A DNA stretch of 64,000 nt from Herbiconiux daphne. Lineage in GTDB: Bacteria > Actinomycetota > Actinomycetes > Actinomycetales > Microbacteriaceae. Below are positions 33,307-41,015 of this stretch, in pieces; the stretch's first letter is position 1; every line of letters starts with the position of its first letter. The DNA lies in the NCBI RefSeq assembly GCF_024979295.1, contig NZ_JANLCJ010000001.1, positions 620,001 to 684,000 of the forward strand. Direction: 5' to 3'. Below the pieces are notes generated by a model. It searched no databases. It saw nothing but the letters and a program-made list of their open reading frames with translations, and was not told where the DNA came from. Both the position numbers and the translations under genes were made by a program.

Positions 33307-34233
33307 ATGCCGAGCGCCGAGATGCGGCAGCTGCTCGACACGTTGCGCGAGCGCCGGCGGATCGCCGAGGGCCAGCCGCCGCCGACGGTGGCCGAGACAC
33401 GTGCCACCTTCGCGCCCGGCGGGCCGGTGCATCCGCTCCCGCCCGACGTGCGGGTGCGCGACGTCATCGCCGGTGGCGTGCCGGCGCACTGGCTCGACGC
33501 GCCCGGCGTCGACCGCGACCGGGTGCTCGTGTTCTTTCACGGCGGCGGCTACGAGTTCGGGTCGATCCGCAGCGACGGCGAGCTGGCAGCCCGCCTCGGG
33601 CGGGCGGGCGGCCTGCGGGTGCTCTTCGCCGAGTACCGGCTGGCGCCGGAGCATCCGTTCCCCGCGGCGATCGACGACGCGGTGGCGGTGTGGCGGTGGC
33701 TCACGCACGACGAGGGTGTCGAGGCAGGCTCGATCGCCGTGGCCGGCGACTCGGCCGGGGGTGGGCTCGCGGTCGCCCTGCTGGTGGCGACGCGCGACGC
33801 CGGTGAAGCACTGCCGGCCGCGGCCGTGCTGATGTCGCCCACGGTCGACCTCACCGGTTCGGGCCGGTCGATGACCGAGCGGGTCGACGACGACGTCATC
33901 TCGACGCCCGCACTCTTGCGCCGGCTGGCCGAGGACTACCTGGCCGGCGCCGACCCGCGCACGCCGCTGGCCTCGCCTCTCTTCGCCGACCTGGCGGGGC
34001 TTCCGCCCTTGCTCATCCATGTGGGAACGGCCGACCTGCTGCTGAGCGACGCCGAACGCCTGGCCGACGCGGCGCGGGATTCAGGAGTCGACGTGCGGCT
34101 GGAGGTGGGCGAGGGCCTGCCCCACGTCTACCAGCTCATGCTCGGCACCCCCGAGGCCGCCGACGCCACGCGCCGTATCGGCGCTTTCCTGCGCGAGCAC
34201 CTGCCGAGCACCTCTGTGTTTAGCGACGCTTGA
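33307..34233 (+). CDS. Alpha/beta hydrolase, hormone-sensitive lipase family
   Basis: A 308-residue esterase. It has the HSL oxyanion motif FFHGGGYEFGS (about residues 78-88), EYRLAPEHPFPAA, the nucleophile elbow GDSAGGG (about 145-151), the acid loop near GTADLLLSDAERL and the base His in GLPHVYQLM. All HSL-family residues are present; the substrate is probably a short acyl ester. I chose ATG 33307 over the GTG three codons upstream. A fragment of its early coding sequence recurs at 32510-32547. An SDR gene follows 47 bp downstream. Confidence 0.92.
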   Translation: MPSAEMRQLLDTLRERRRIAEGQPPPTVAETRATFAPGGPVHPLPPDVRVRDVIAGGVPAHWLDAPGVDRDRVLVFFHGGGYEFGSIRSDGELAARLGRAGGLRVLFAEYRLAPEHPFPAAIDDAVAVWRWLTHDEGVEAGSIAVAGDSAGGGLAVALLVATRDAGEALPAAAVLMSPTVDLTGSGRSMTERVDDDVISTPALLRRLAEDYLAGADPRTPLASPLFADLAGLPPLLIHVGTADLLLSDAERLADAARDSGVDVRLEVGEGLPHVYQLMLGTPEAADATRRIGAFLREHLPSTSVFSDA

Positions 34234-34280
34234 ACTGTAAAGTGCACCTGTACGACAATCACCACGACAAAGGAGTACTG

Positions 34281-35033
34281 ATGATTGATCTGTCTGGCAA
34301 GATCGCGGTCGTGACCGGAGGCGCTCGCGGCATCGGCGCGGCGACCACCTCCCAGCTCGTCGCCTGTGGAGCACAGGTGGTGATCGCCGACGTGCGACAG
34401 GATGCCGCGGAGGAGGCCGCCCGACGCCTCGCGCCAGGCGTGCACGGCCGTTACGTCGACGTCACCGACAGCTCCTCGGTGCGCGAGCTGGTCGAGTCGG
34501 TCGCGGCGGAGTTCGGCCGCCTCGACATCTGGATCAACAACGCCGGAATCGTCGAGGACTCCCTGGCCCTCGATCTCGCCGACGACGTCTGGCAGCGCAC
34601 GATCGACGTCGACCTGACGGGCACGTTCTACGGCGCCCGCGAGGCCGGCCGCTACATGTGCGCCCACGGCGGCGGCGCCGTGGTGAACATCTCGTCGATC
34701 GCGGCCTACCGCGCCACCCGCCCCGAGCACCATGTGGCCTATGACGTGGCGAAGATCGGCGTCGCCCACATGGCGAAGGTGCTCGCGTCGGAGTGGGCGA
34801 CCGCGGGTGTGCGGGTGAACGCGGTGGCGCCGGGCTACACGAACACCGACATCCTGAAAGACGTCGGCGCGAACAATCCCGAGATCATGAAGTCGTGGCT
34901 GAGCCAGATTCCCCAGGGCCGGTTGATCGATCCCGAGGAGATCGCCCGGGTCGTGACCTTCCTGGCCTCGGATGCGGCGAGCTCGATCACGGGCCAGGTC
35001 GTGCACGCCGACGCGGGCTTCACCGCCTGGTGA
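34281..35033 (+). CDS. SDR-family NAD(P)-dependent oxidoreductase
   Basis: A 250-residue classical SDR. TGGARGIG (cofactor loop), NNAG, NISSIAAY with the catalytic Ser and YDVAK with the Tyr and Lys are all present, and it ends GQVVHADAGFTAW. ADVRQ after the second strand suggests NAD rather than NADP. The substrate is unknown. ATG 34281 has AAGGAG. Its TGA overlaps the GTG of the GNAT-AAA gene (GTGA), so the two are coupled. Confidence 0.92.
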   Translation: MIDLSGKIAVVTGGARGIGAATTSQLVACGAQVVIADVRQDAAEEAARRLAPGVHGRYVDVTDSSSVRELVESVAAEFGRLDIWINNAGIVEDSLALDLADDVWQRTIDVDLTGTFYGAREAGRYMCAHGGGAVVNISSIAAYRATRPEHHVAYDVAKIGVAHMAKVLASEWATAGVRVNAVAPGYTNTDILKDVGANNPEIMKSWLSQIPQGRLIDPEEIARVVTFLASDAASSITGQVVHADAGFTAW

Positions 35034-36319
35034 GCCCCGTGACCTTTCGGGTGCGCGACTTCCACCCCGAAGACATCGACGCGATCCTGCGCCTCTGGGA
35101 GCAGACCCGCGCCGAGAGCGAGCCGGTCTACGGGCTCTCCGAGGTAATCTCGTCGTGTCAGCAGGACCACGCGGTGGTGGCCGTGCACGACGAGAAGATC
35201 ATCGGCGCCGCGGTCGGCCGCGCCGCCCACGCGCAGGGGTGGATCGTGTTCGTCGCCACCCAGAGCGACTGGCAGGACCGAGGGGTGGGCAAGACCATGC
35301 TCGCCGCCCTCGAGCACCGCATGGCGGGGCTCGGGCTCCAGAAGCTCTCGGTGCTGCTGCCCGAGTCGGCGGTGCGGGTCGATGCGTTCAGCGACCAGGG
35401 CTTCGTGGCCAAGAAGAACCTGCGCTACTTCGAGCGCCAACTGCCCGTGCAGCGCAAAGAGCTCGACACGCTCAGCGAGCTCGGCGGCCGAGTGCTGCCC
35501 CGCGGGCTCTGGGACGGCATCGGCGGCATGCAGGCCGAGAAGGAGCTGCTCGAGCGGCGGCTCGTGATGCCGCTCGCCAACGCCGACCTCGCGGCCCAGT
35601 TCGGCGTGGTGCCGCCGAGCGCCGTCGTGCTGTTCGGGCCGCCCGGCACCGGCAAGACCACATTCGCCCGGGCCATCGCCTCGCGGCTGGAGTGGTCGTT
35701 CGTCGAGGTGTTCCCTTCGCGCCTGGCGGCCGACCCGGCCGGGCTAGCGGGTGCCCTGCGCGAGACGTTCGTCAAGATCGACGAGCTCGAGCACGCCGTG
35801 GTGTTCATCGACGAGGTGGAGGAGATCGCGGTGCAGCGCGGCGGCGAACCGCCCTCGGCCCTGCAGGGGGTGACGAACGAACTGCTGAAGATCATCCCGG
35901 CCTTCCGTGATCAGCCGAACCGGCTGCTGGTGTGCGCGACCAACTTCATCCGGGCGCTCGACACCGCCTTCCTGCGCCACGGCCGGTTCGACTACGTCAT
36001 TCCGATCGGGCTCCCCGACGCCCAGGCGCGCGCGTCGATCTGGTCGCGCTACCTGCCCGAGACGGCCCGGCAGCACGTCGACGTGTCGCTGCTGGTGGAG
36101 CGGTCTGAGGGGTTCTCGCCGGCCGACATCGAATACGCGGCGCGCAAGGCTTCGCAGACGGCACTCGAGGCCGCCCTGTTCTCGGGCGAGCCCCACGACG
36201 ACGACAGCGGGCCGCAGCTGTCGAACTACCTCGACGCGATCGCCGAGACCAGGGCAACGGTCTCCGACGAGGTGGCCGCCCAGTTCCTCGAGGACATCGA
36301 GTCGATCGCCCGGCTGTAG
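35030..36319 (+). CDS. Fusion of GNAT acetyltransferase and AAA+ ATPase
   Basis: A 429-residue two-domain protein. Residues 1-145 form a GNAT domain (FRVRDFHPEDIDAILRLWEQ), with QDRGVGKTMLAALEH as the acetyl-CoA loop and a C-terminal FVAKKNLRYFERQ strand. A linker (ELDTLSELGGRVLP) leads to an AAA+ module from about 165. This has Walker A LFGPPGTGKTTF, Walker B AVVFIDEVEEI, sensor 1 VCATN and an arginine-finger-like RHGRFDYVIP. A C-terminal lid contains EGFSPADIEYAARKAS. The ATPase half resembles the VPS4/FtsH/ClpX-like group. The work done by the pair is unknown. GTG 35030 overlaps the SDR stop. Confidence 0.88.
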   Translation: MSPVTFRVRDFHPEDIDAILRLWEQTRAESEPVYGLSEVISSCQQDHAVVAVHDEKIIGAAVGRAAHAQGWIVFVATQSDWQDRGVGKTMLAALEHRMAGLGLQKLSVLLPESAVRVDAFSDQGFVAKKNLRYFERQLPVQRKELDTLSELGGRVLPRGLWDGIGGMQAEKELLERRLVMPLANADLAAQFGVVPPSAVVLFGPPGTGKTTFARAIASRLEWSFVEVFPSRLAADPAGLAGALRETFVKIDELEHAVVFIDEVEEIAVQRGGEPPSALQGVTNELLKIIPAFRDQPNRLLVCATNFIRALDTAFLRHGRFDYVIPIGLPDAQARASIWSRYLPETARQHVDVSLLVERSEGFSPADIEYAARKASQTALEAALFSGEPHDDDSGPQLSNYLDAIAETRATVSDEVAAQFLEDIESIARL

Positions 36320-36331
36320 GCCGGCGCGAGC

Positions 36332-36613
36332 TCAGGCGAACGAGAGCCCGAACAGACCCGGCAGCTCGAGGTAGCGCCCGTCGGGTCGGGAGACGAAGGT
36401 GAGCATGGTGTGCTCGCAGGTGCGGCAGAGCAGGATGAGCCCCTCGTCGTCGATCTCGACCACGGCCTCGGCGAGGGTAGCGCTCGCACCGCAGTGACGG
36501 CAGGTGCCCACCACCATCGTGATGTCGATGCCGAAGACATCGCTCAGGGGCCCGGCGGCGACGTTGCCGTCGACCCGGTCGTGCACTCTGCCGGCGGGAT
36601 GGCGTTGCGGCAT
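36332..36613 (-). CDS. DUF6510 family zinc-ribbon protein
   Basis: A 93-residue protein with VDGNVAAGPLSDVFGIDIT and two CxxC knuckles (CRHCGAS and CRTCEHT) forming a probable zinc ribbon, ending GRYLELPGLFGLSFA. The DUF6510 family is found beside the Mo-oxidoreductase and ferredoxin reductase-type genes seen here, and its role is unknown. I chose ATG 36613, one base after the reductase stop and 8 nt from a GGAGG box. The GTG at 36622 would sit inside that box. Confidence 0.85.
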   Translation of the reverse strand: MPQRHPAGRVHDRVDGNVAAGPLSDVFGIDITMVVGTCRHCGASATLAEAVVEIDDEGLILLCRTCEHTMLTFVSRPDGRYLELPGLFGLSFA

Positions 36614-36614
36614 G

Positions 36615-37346
36615 TCAGACACCTCCGAACCTCTCGGTCTTGATGCGCATGGGGTCGTGGCCGAGGTCGACCAGGATGCCGGCGACGGCTTCGACGAACG
36701 ACGTCGGCCCGCAGACGTAGACCATCGGCTTCTCGGCGGGCGTGAACGCGGTGGTCTCGATGATCGATCGGTCGATGCGCCCGGGCTTGCGGGGAGATTC
36801 GGGCGGCGCCTGCCTCGTGTAGACCCAGTCGAGCGTGAAGGTGCTGCTCACGAGCCCCATCAGCTCATCGGCGTAGAGCGCGTCGGCGGGCGTGCGCACG
36901 GAGTAGATGAACCGGCATCCGGTCGTGCTTTTCGACCTCTGGTGGGCCCGCGCGATCGACACGAGCGGCACCGATCCCGAGCCGCCGGCGATGAGCTGCA
37001 CCGGATCGGTCTGCGAGTCGCGCCAGACGAAATAGTTGCCGATCGGCCCCCGCACCTCGAGCTGGTCGCCCGGTTGCACGTCGTCGACCAGATAGGGCGA
37101 CACCTCGCCGTCGGCGACCTCTTCGACCGCGAGCTCGATCGACGTGCCGGCGCCGAACGAGGCCACGGAGTACGACCGCACGGCCTGGTAGCCGTCTTCG
37201 GCCGTCAGGCGCAGATCGAGGTGCTGACCCGGCAGGTTACCCGGCCACGACGGAACCTGCAGTTCGAGGATGCGGCCGTGTGGCGTCATCCGGGTCGCCG
37301 AAGCGACCGTTCCCGGCAGCCAGCCGGCGACGATCGGCTCTACCAA
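36615..37346 (-). CDS. FAD-binding ferredoxin-NADP+ reductase-type oxidoreductase
   Basis: A 243-residue flavoprotein without an iron-sulfur domain. It shows RSYSVAS (FAD binding), LEVRGPIGNYFVW, the NAD(P) loop LIAGGSGSVPLVSI and the C-terminal YVCGPTSFVEA. It should pass electrons between NAD(P)H and a partner, presumably the Mo-oxidoreductase encoded just upstream. The start I choose is TTG 37346, which overlaps the upstream stop by 7 bp and gives a normal N-terminus. No ATG or GTG fits. Middle gene of a three-gene operon. Confidence 0.88.
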   Translation of the reverse strand: MVEPIVAGWLPGTVASATRMTPHGRILELQVPSWPGNLPGQHLDLRLTAEDGYQAVRSYSVASFGAGTSIELAVEEVADGEVSPYLVDDVQPGDQLEVRGPIGNYFVWRDSQTDPVQLIAGGSGSVPLVSIARAHQRSKSTTGCRFIYSVRTPADALYADELMGLVSSTFTLDWVYTRQAPPESPRKPGRIDRSIIETTAFTPAEKPMVYVCGPTSFVEAVAGILVDLGHDPMRIKTERFGGV

Positions 37347-37933
37347 TAGCGCTGTTCTTTCCAGGGATCGCCATAGAGGTTGTAGCCGTTCTGCTCCCAG
37401 AAGCCGGGGTCGTCGTTGGCATGCATGGTGATGCCGTTGACCCACTTCGCGCTCTTCCAGAAGTAGAGGTGCGGAACGAGCAGGCGCGCCGGCCCGCCGT
37501 GCTCGGGGTCGAGCGGAGCGCCCTCGAACTCGAAGGCGATCCACGACTTGCCTCCGAGCAGGTCTTCGAGGGGCACGTTGGTGGTGTAGCCGCCGTAGGA
37601 GTGCGCCATCGTGTACTGATCGCTCGTGCTGATGTCTGTGAAGAAGTGGTCGAGGGACACCCCCCGCCAGTGCGTGCCGAGCTTCGACCAGCGCGTGACG
37701 CAGTGGATGTCGGTGCCGATCTCGTCGATGGGGAGCGCCATCATGTCGGCCCACGACCACGACTTCTTCGTGCCGTCTTCGGTCACGATGGTGAAGCTCC
37801 AGTCGGCGGTGTCGACGCGCGGCGTCGGGCCGGCCGACAGCACCGGGAAATCTTCGGTCAGATACTGCCCCGGGGGCAGTTTGGGGTCGGACTCACGCCG
37901 CCGATCGCCGAATCCACGGGAAAAAACGCCCAT
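37340..37933 (-). CDS. Sulfite oxidase-like molybdopterin oxidoreductase (cytosolic)
   Basis: A 197-residue molybdenum-cofactor domain protein. DIHCVTRWSKLGTHWRGV holds the Cys that binds Mo and the conserved Arg. MAHSYGGYTTNVPLEDLLGG and GGPARLLVPHLYFWKSAKWV are also family features. Unlike YedY/MsrP it has no Tat signal peptide, so it should act in the cytosol, taking electrons from or giving them to the reductase encoded next to it. GGAGGTG precedes ATG 37933. A TTATAC -10-like box is at 37967-37972 on this strand. Substrate unknown. Confidence 0.9.
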   Translation of the reverse strand: MGVFSRGFGDRRRESDPKLPPGQYLTEDFPVLSAGPTPRVDTADWSFTIVTEDGTKKSWSWADMMALPIDEIGTDIHCVTRWSKLGTHWRGVSLDHFFTDISTSDQYTMAHSYGGYTTNVPLEDLLGGKSWIAFEFEGAPLDPEHGGPARLLVPHLYFWKSAKWVNGITMHANDDPGFWEQNGYNLYGDPWKEQRYW

Positions 37934-37999
37934 CGTGCACCTCCGCTAGAGAATGTGGTTCCACCGTATAAGACGCAGGCGGCCGGGGCCTAACGACAA

Positions 38000-38062
38000 T
38001 TGACGCAGAGTCGGGTCATGCGTTAACGTGATGGCTGTAAACGTTTACGAGAACGTTTACAG
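38000..38062 (+). promoter_or_regulatory. Promoter and LacI-type operator of the ABC/ADP-ribosylglycohydrolase operon
   Basis: TTGACG (38000-38005) and TAACGT (38024-38029), 18 bp apart, form a good promoter. Directly after it CTGTAAACG and CGTTTACAG form 9-bp inverted arms (38035-38043, 38054-38062). Inside them GTAAACGTTTAC (38037-38048) is a perfect palindrome centred on CG, typical of LacI-family operators. A bound repressor would sit over the start region. Confidence 0.8.
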
Positions 38063-38106
38063 CCCAAGACGCCGATACGACGCCTTCCAATGACGCAAGG
38101 AACCCC

Positions 38107-39135
38107 GTGCCCCTGACGAAGAAGTCCACCCTGGTGCTGGTCGCCGAGCGAGCCGGCGTCTCTATCGCCTCCGTCTCCCGCGTGATGAACGGTCTGCCGG
38201 CGTCGCAGCAGGTCATCGACCGGGTGCGTGCCGCCGCCGACGAACTCGGTTACGTTCCGGATGCCACGGCCCGCTCGCTCAAGGCGGGTAAGACCGAGCA
38301 GATCGCCCTCGCCGTGGCCGATGTCGGAAACCCGGTCTACGTGGGCATGATGCACGAGATCTCGCGTGTGGTCACGAAAGCGGGCTACCGGCTCGTGCTC
38401 TCGTCGACCGGCAGCGACCCCCTCGACCAGATCGATCTGCTCACGAGCCTCAACCGCGGCTTCGCCGACGGCCTCATCCTCAGCCCGTTGCGGGTGACCG
38501 AGGAGCTGGGGCAGCAACTGCGCGCGAGCCGCCTGCCGATCGTCATCATCGGGTCGCTGCCGCCGGGCGTCGAGCTCGACAACGTGCGCGCCGACTCCGT
38601 GCGCGGCATCGCCCTCGCCGTCGACCACCTGGCCGCCCAGGGCCGGCGGCGCATCGCCTTCATCAACGGCCCGGTCGACACCGTTCCGGGGGCCGCGCGC
38701 CTCAACGGCTACCTGCGCGCCCTGACCGAGCAGGGGCATCCGCAGAACGCCGACGCCCAGGTCGGCGCGAGCGACTTCACCTACCGGGCCGGTCTCAAGG
38801 CGGCCGCCACGTTGCTCGACCAGACCACGCCCGACGCCATCGTGTGCGCCAACGACCTGCTGGCCGTGGCCGCGATGAAGGTCATCTCGAAGCGCGGATT
38901 GCGCGTGCCCGACGACATCGCGATCGTGGGCATGGACGACACCGATATCGCCGACCTGGCGCAGCCGTCGATCACGAGCGTCGACCTGCGGTCGACGAAG
39001 CGCGCGCGGGCGGCGGCGAAGCTGCTGCTGCGGCGGCTCGAGAACCCGCAGGCCCCCGTCGAGCAAATCGTCATCGAACCGAAGCTCACCGTGCGCGCGT
39101 CGTCGGTGACAGGAGCGAGGGAGGCGGAACTGTGA
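38107..39135 (+). CDS. LacI-family transcriptional regulator
   Basis: A 342-residue repressor with an N-terminal LacI HTH (VAERAGVSIASVSRVMNG), the hinge ATARSLKAGKTEQIAL and a periplasmic-binding-protein-like sensor domain (residues 60-335, with ADSVRGIALAVDHLAAQGRR and FINGP). The GTG start has AAGGA 7 nt upstream. It should bind the palindromes 45-70 bp upstream and so control itself and the ABC importer genes, whose first gene overlaps its stop (GTGA). The inducer is presumably the imported sugar-like compound. Confidence 0.94.
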   Translation: MPLTKKSTLVLVAERAGVSIASVSRVMNGLPASQQVIDRVRAAADELGYVPDATARSLKAGKTEQIALAVADVGNPVYVGMMHEISRVVTKAGYRLVLSSTGSDPLDQIDLLTSLNRGFADGLILSPLRVTEELGQQLRASRLPIVIIGSLPPGVELDNVRADSVRGIALAVDHLAAQGRRRIAFINGPVDTVPGAARLNGYLRALTEQGHPQNADAQVGASDFTYRAGLKAAATLLDQTTPDAIVCANDLLAVAAMKVISKRGLRVPDDIAIVGMDDTDIADLAQPSITSVDLRSTKRARAAAKLLLRRLENPQAPVEQIVIEPKLTVRASSVTGAREAEL

Positions 39136-40097
39136 CCACCGAGGCCACCCGGGCGATGGTGAGCGAACGCGAGACCCGTGCGCCCAAGCCCCCGAAGACC
39201 CCACGGCGCAAGTCGCTCGGCAACATCGGCCGGGGCGGGCGCGAAGCCTGGCTGCTCGTGCTGCCGGCCCTCATTCCGGTCGTGCTGTTCAGCGTCTACC
39301 CGCTCGTTCAGGGCATCCTGCTCGGCTTCACCGACGCGAAGGCCGGCCTCGGGCAGGTCGTCACGTTCAACGGGGTCGACAACTACGTGAAGCTCCTCGG
39401 CAACGAGCTGTTCTGGAACTCGTTCCGCATCGGCCTGATCTGGGCCTTCGGTGTCACCATCCTGCAGTTCTTCGCCGCTCTCGGGCTGGCCCTGCTGCTG
39501 AACCTCGACATCAAGTTCCGCTGGCTCGCCCGCACCCTGGCGCTCGTGCCGTGGGCCATGCCCCCCGTGATCATCGCCATCATGTGGCGCCTCATGCTCA
39601 ACCCGACCTACGGGCCCATCAACGGGTTCCTGCGGGCGATCGGCCTGCCGGGCGACACCAACTGGCTCGGCGACTTCTCGACGGCCTTGCCCGCCGTCAT
39701 CGTGGTGGGGGTCTGGGCCGGCATGCCGCAGACCACCATCACCCTGCTCGCGGGGCTGCAGAACGTGTCGGCCGACCTGCACGAGGCCGCCGCGATCGAC
39801 GGCGCGAACGCGCTGCAGCGCTTCTGGCACATCACGCTGCCGGCGCTGCGGCCCGTGATCGTGGCCATCACCACCCTCGACCTGATCTGGAACTTCAACT
39901 CCTTCGCCCTCGTCTACGTGCTGACCGCGGGCGGGCCGGGAGGCCAGACCATGCTGCCGATGCTGTTCGCCTACAACGAGGCGTTCCGCTACGGCAACTT
40001 CGGCTACGCCGCCGCCATGGGCAACGTGATGGTGGTGGTCATCGCCGCGTTCCTGTTCTTCTATCTGCGCAGCCAGGCGAGGAGCCGTCTGTCATGA
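39132..40097 (+). CDS. Carbohydrate ABC transporter permease (MalF type)
   Basis: A 321-residue protein with six predicted helices. YPLVQGILLGFTDAK is the typical segment after TM1. ADLHEAAAIDGANALQRFWH, then ITLPAL, is the EAA loop that docks the ATPase. It is the first of the two CUT1-type permeases. The GTG at 39132 overlaps the regulator stop; an in-frame ATG at 39156 is the alternative. No ATPase gene is present in the operon, so a shared MsiK-like ATPase encoded elsewhere is expected. Confidence 0.93.
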   Translation: MTTEATRAMVSERETRAPKPPKTPRRKSLGNIGRGGREAWLLVLPALIPVVLFSVYPLVQGILLGFTDAKAGLGQVVTFNGVDNYVKLLGNELFWNSFRIGLIWAFGVTILQFFAALGLALLLNLDIKFRWLARTLALVPWAMPPVIIAIMWRLMLNPTYGPINGFLRAIGLPGDTNWLGDFSTALPAVIVVGVWAGMPQTTITLLAGLQNVSADLHEAAAIDGANALQRFWHITLPALRPVIVAITTLDLIWNFNSFALVYVLTAGGPGGQTMLPMLFAYNEAFRYGNFGYAAAMGNVMVVVIAAFLFFYLRSQARSRLS

Positions 40098-40981
40098 CCC
40101 AAGCCATCGCATCCGCCGGTCGCGGCACGCGCCTCACGCCGTCGGCTAAGCGCACCCGCCGCATCACCCGCCCGCTGCAGTACATCGCCCTCGCGGCCTA
40201 CGTCGTGTTCCTCGGCTTTCCACTGCTGTTCCTGCTCATCACGGCGTTCAAGACGCCGCAGGAGCTGCAGTCGCCGAACCCGGCGTTCCTGCCGCAGCAG
40301 CCCAACCTCGACAACTTCTTCGCGGCGATCGAGAAGGCGAACCTCATCCAGGCGGCCGGCAACAGCCTCTTCGTCGCCGTGCTCACCACGGTGATCGTCA
40401 CGGTGATCTCGCTGCCGGCGGCCTACGCCCTGGCGCGGTTCCGCACCATGCTGCGCGGCATCGCCACCGGCTGGATCCTGCTCAGCCAGGTCTTCCCGTT
40501 CATCCTCATCATCATCCCGTTGTTCCTGGTGCTCAAGCAGATCGGCCTGATCAACAACCTCTTCGGGCTGGTGCTCGTCTACACGGTCTGGTCGCTGCCG
40601 TTCGCGCTCTGGATGCTGCAGGGCTACGTCTCCGGCGTGCCCATCGAGCTCGAGGAGGCGGGGTCGATGGACGGCGCCTCGCGCATCCGGGTGCTGCGCT
40701 CGATCGTGCTGCCGCTTCTGGCGCCGGGGCTCGTGGCCACGAGCCTGTTCACCTTCATCTCGTCGTGGAACGAGTTCTTCTTCGCCCTCGTGCTGATTCA
40801 AGACCCCAGTCTGCAGACGCTGCCGCTCACCCTCGCCCGGTTCGTGGGGGCGGAGGGCCAGGTGCAGCTGGGGCAACTGGCGGCCGCATCGTTGCTCGCG
40901 ACGATTCCGAGCCTGGTCTTCTTCGCCCTGATCCAACGACGGCTCACCTCGGGCCTCACGAGCGGTGCGGTCAAGGGCTGA
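40094..40981 (+). CDS. Carbohydrate ABC transporter permease (MalG type)
   Basis: A 295-residue protein with six helices. FPLLFLLITAFKTPQEL marks the N-terminal part, and PIELEEAGSMDGASRIRVLR is the EAA loop. SSWNEFFFALVLIQD is typical of MalG partners. Its ATG overlaps the stop of the first permease. With the other permease and the lipoprotein gene that follows it makes up a CUT1 importer. Confidence 0.94.
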   Translation: MTQAIASAGRGTRLTPSAKRTRRITRPLQYIALAAYVVFLGFPLLFLLITAFKTPQELQSPNPAFLPQQPNLDNFFAAIEKANLIQAAGNSLFVAVLTTVIVTVISLPAAYALARFRTMLRGIATGWILLSQVFPFILIIIPLFLVLKQIGLINNLFGLVLVYTVWSLPFALWMLQGYVSGVPIELEEAGSMDGASRIRVLRSIVLPLLAPGLVATSLFTFISSWNEFFFALVLIQDPSLQTLPLTLARFVGAEGQVQLGQLAAASLLATIPSLVFFALIQRRLTSGLTSGAVKG

Positions 40982-41015
40982 CCACCTGCATCACGCAAAC
41001 AAAAAGGAGAGAACA

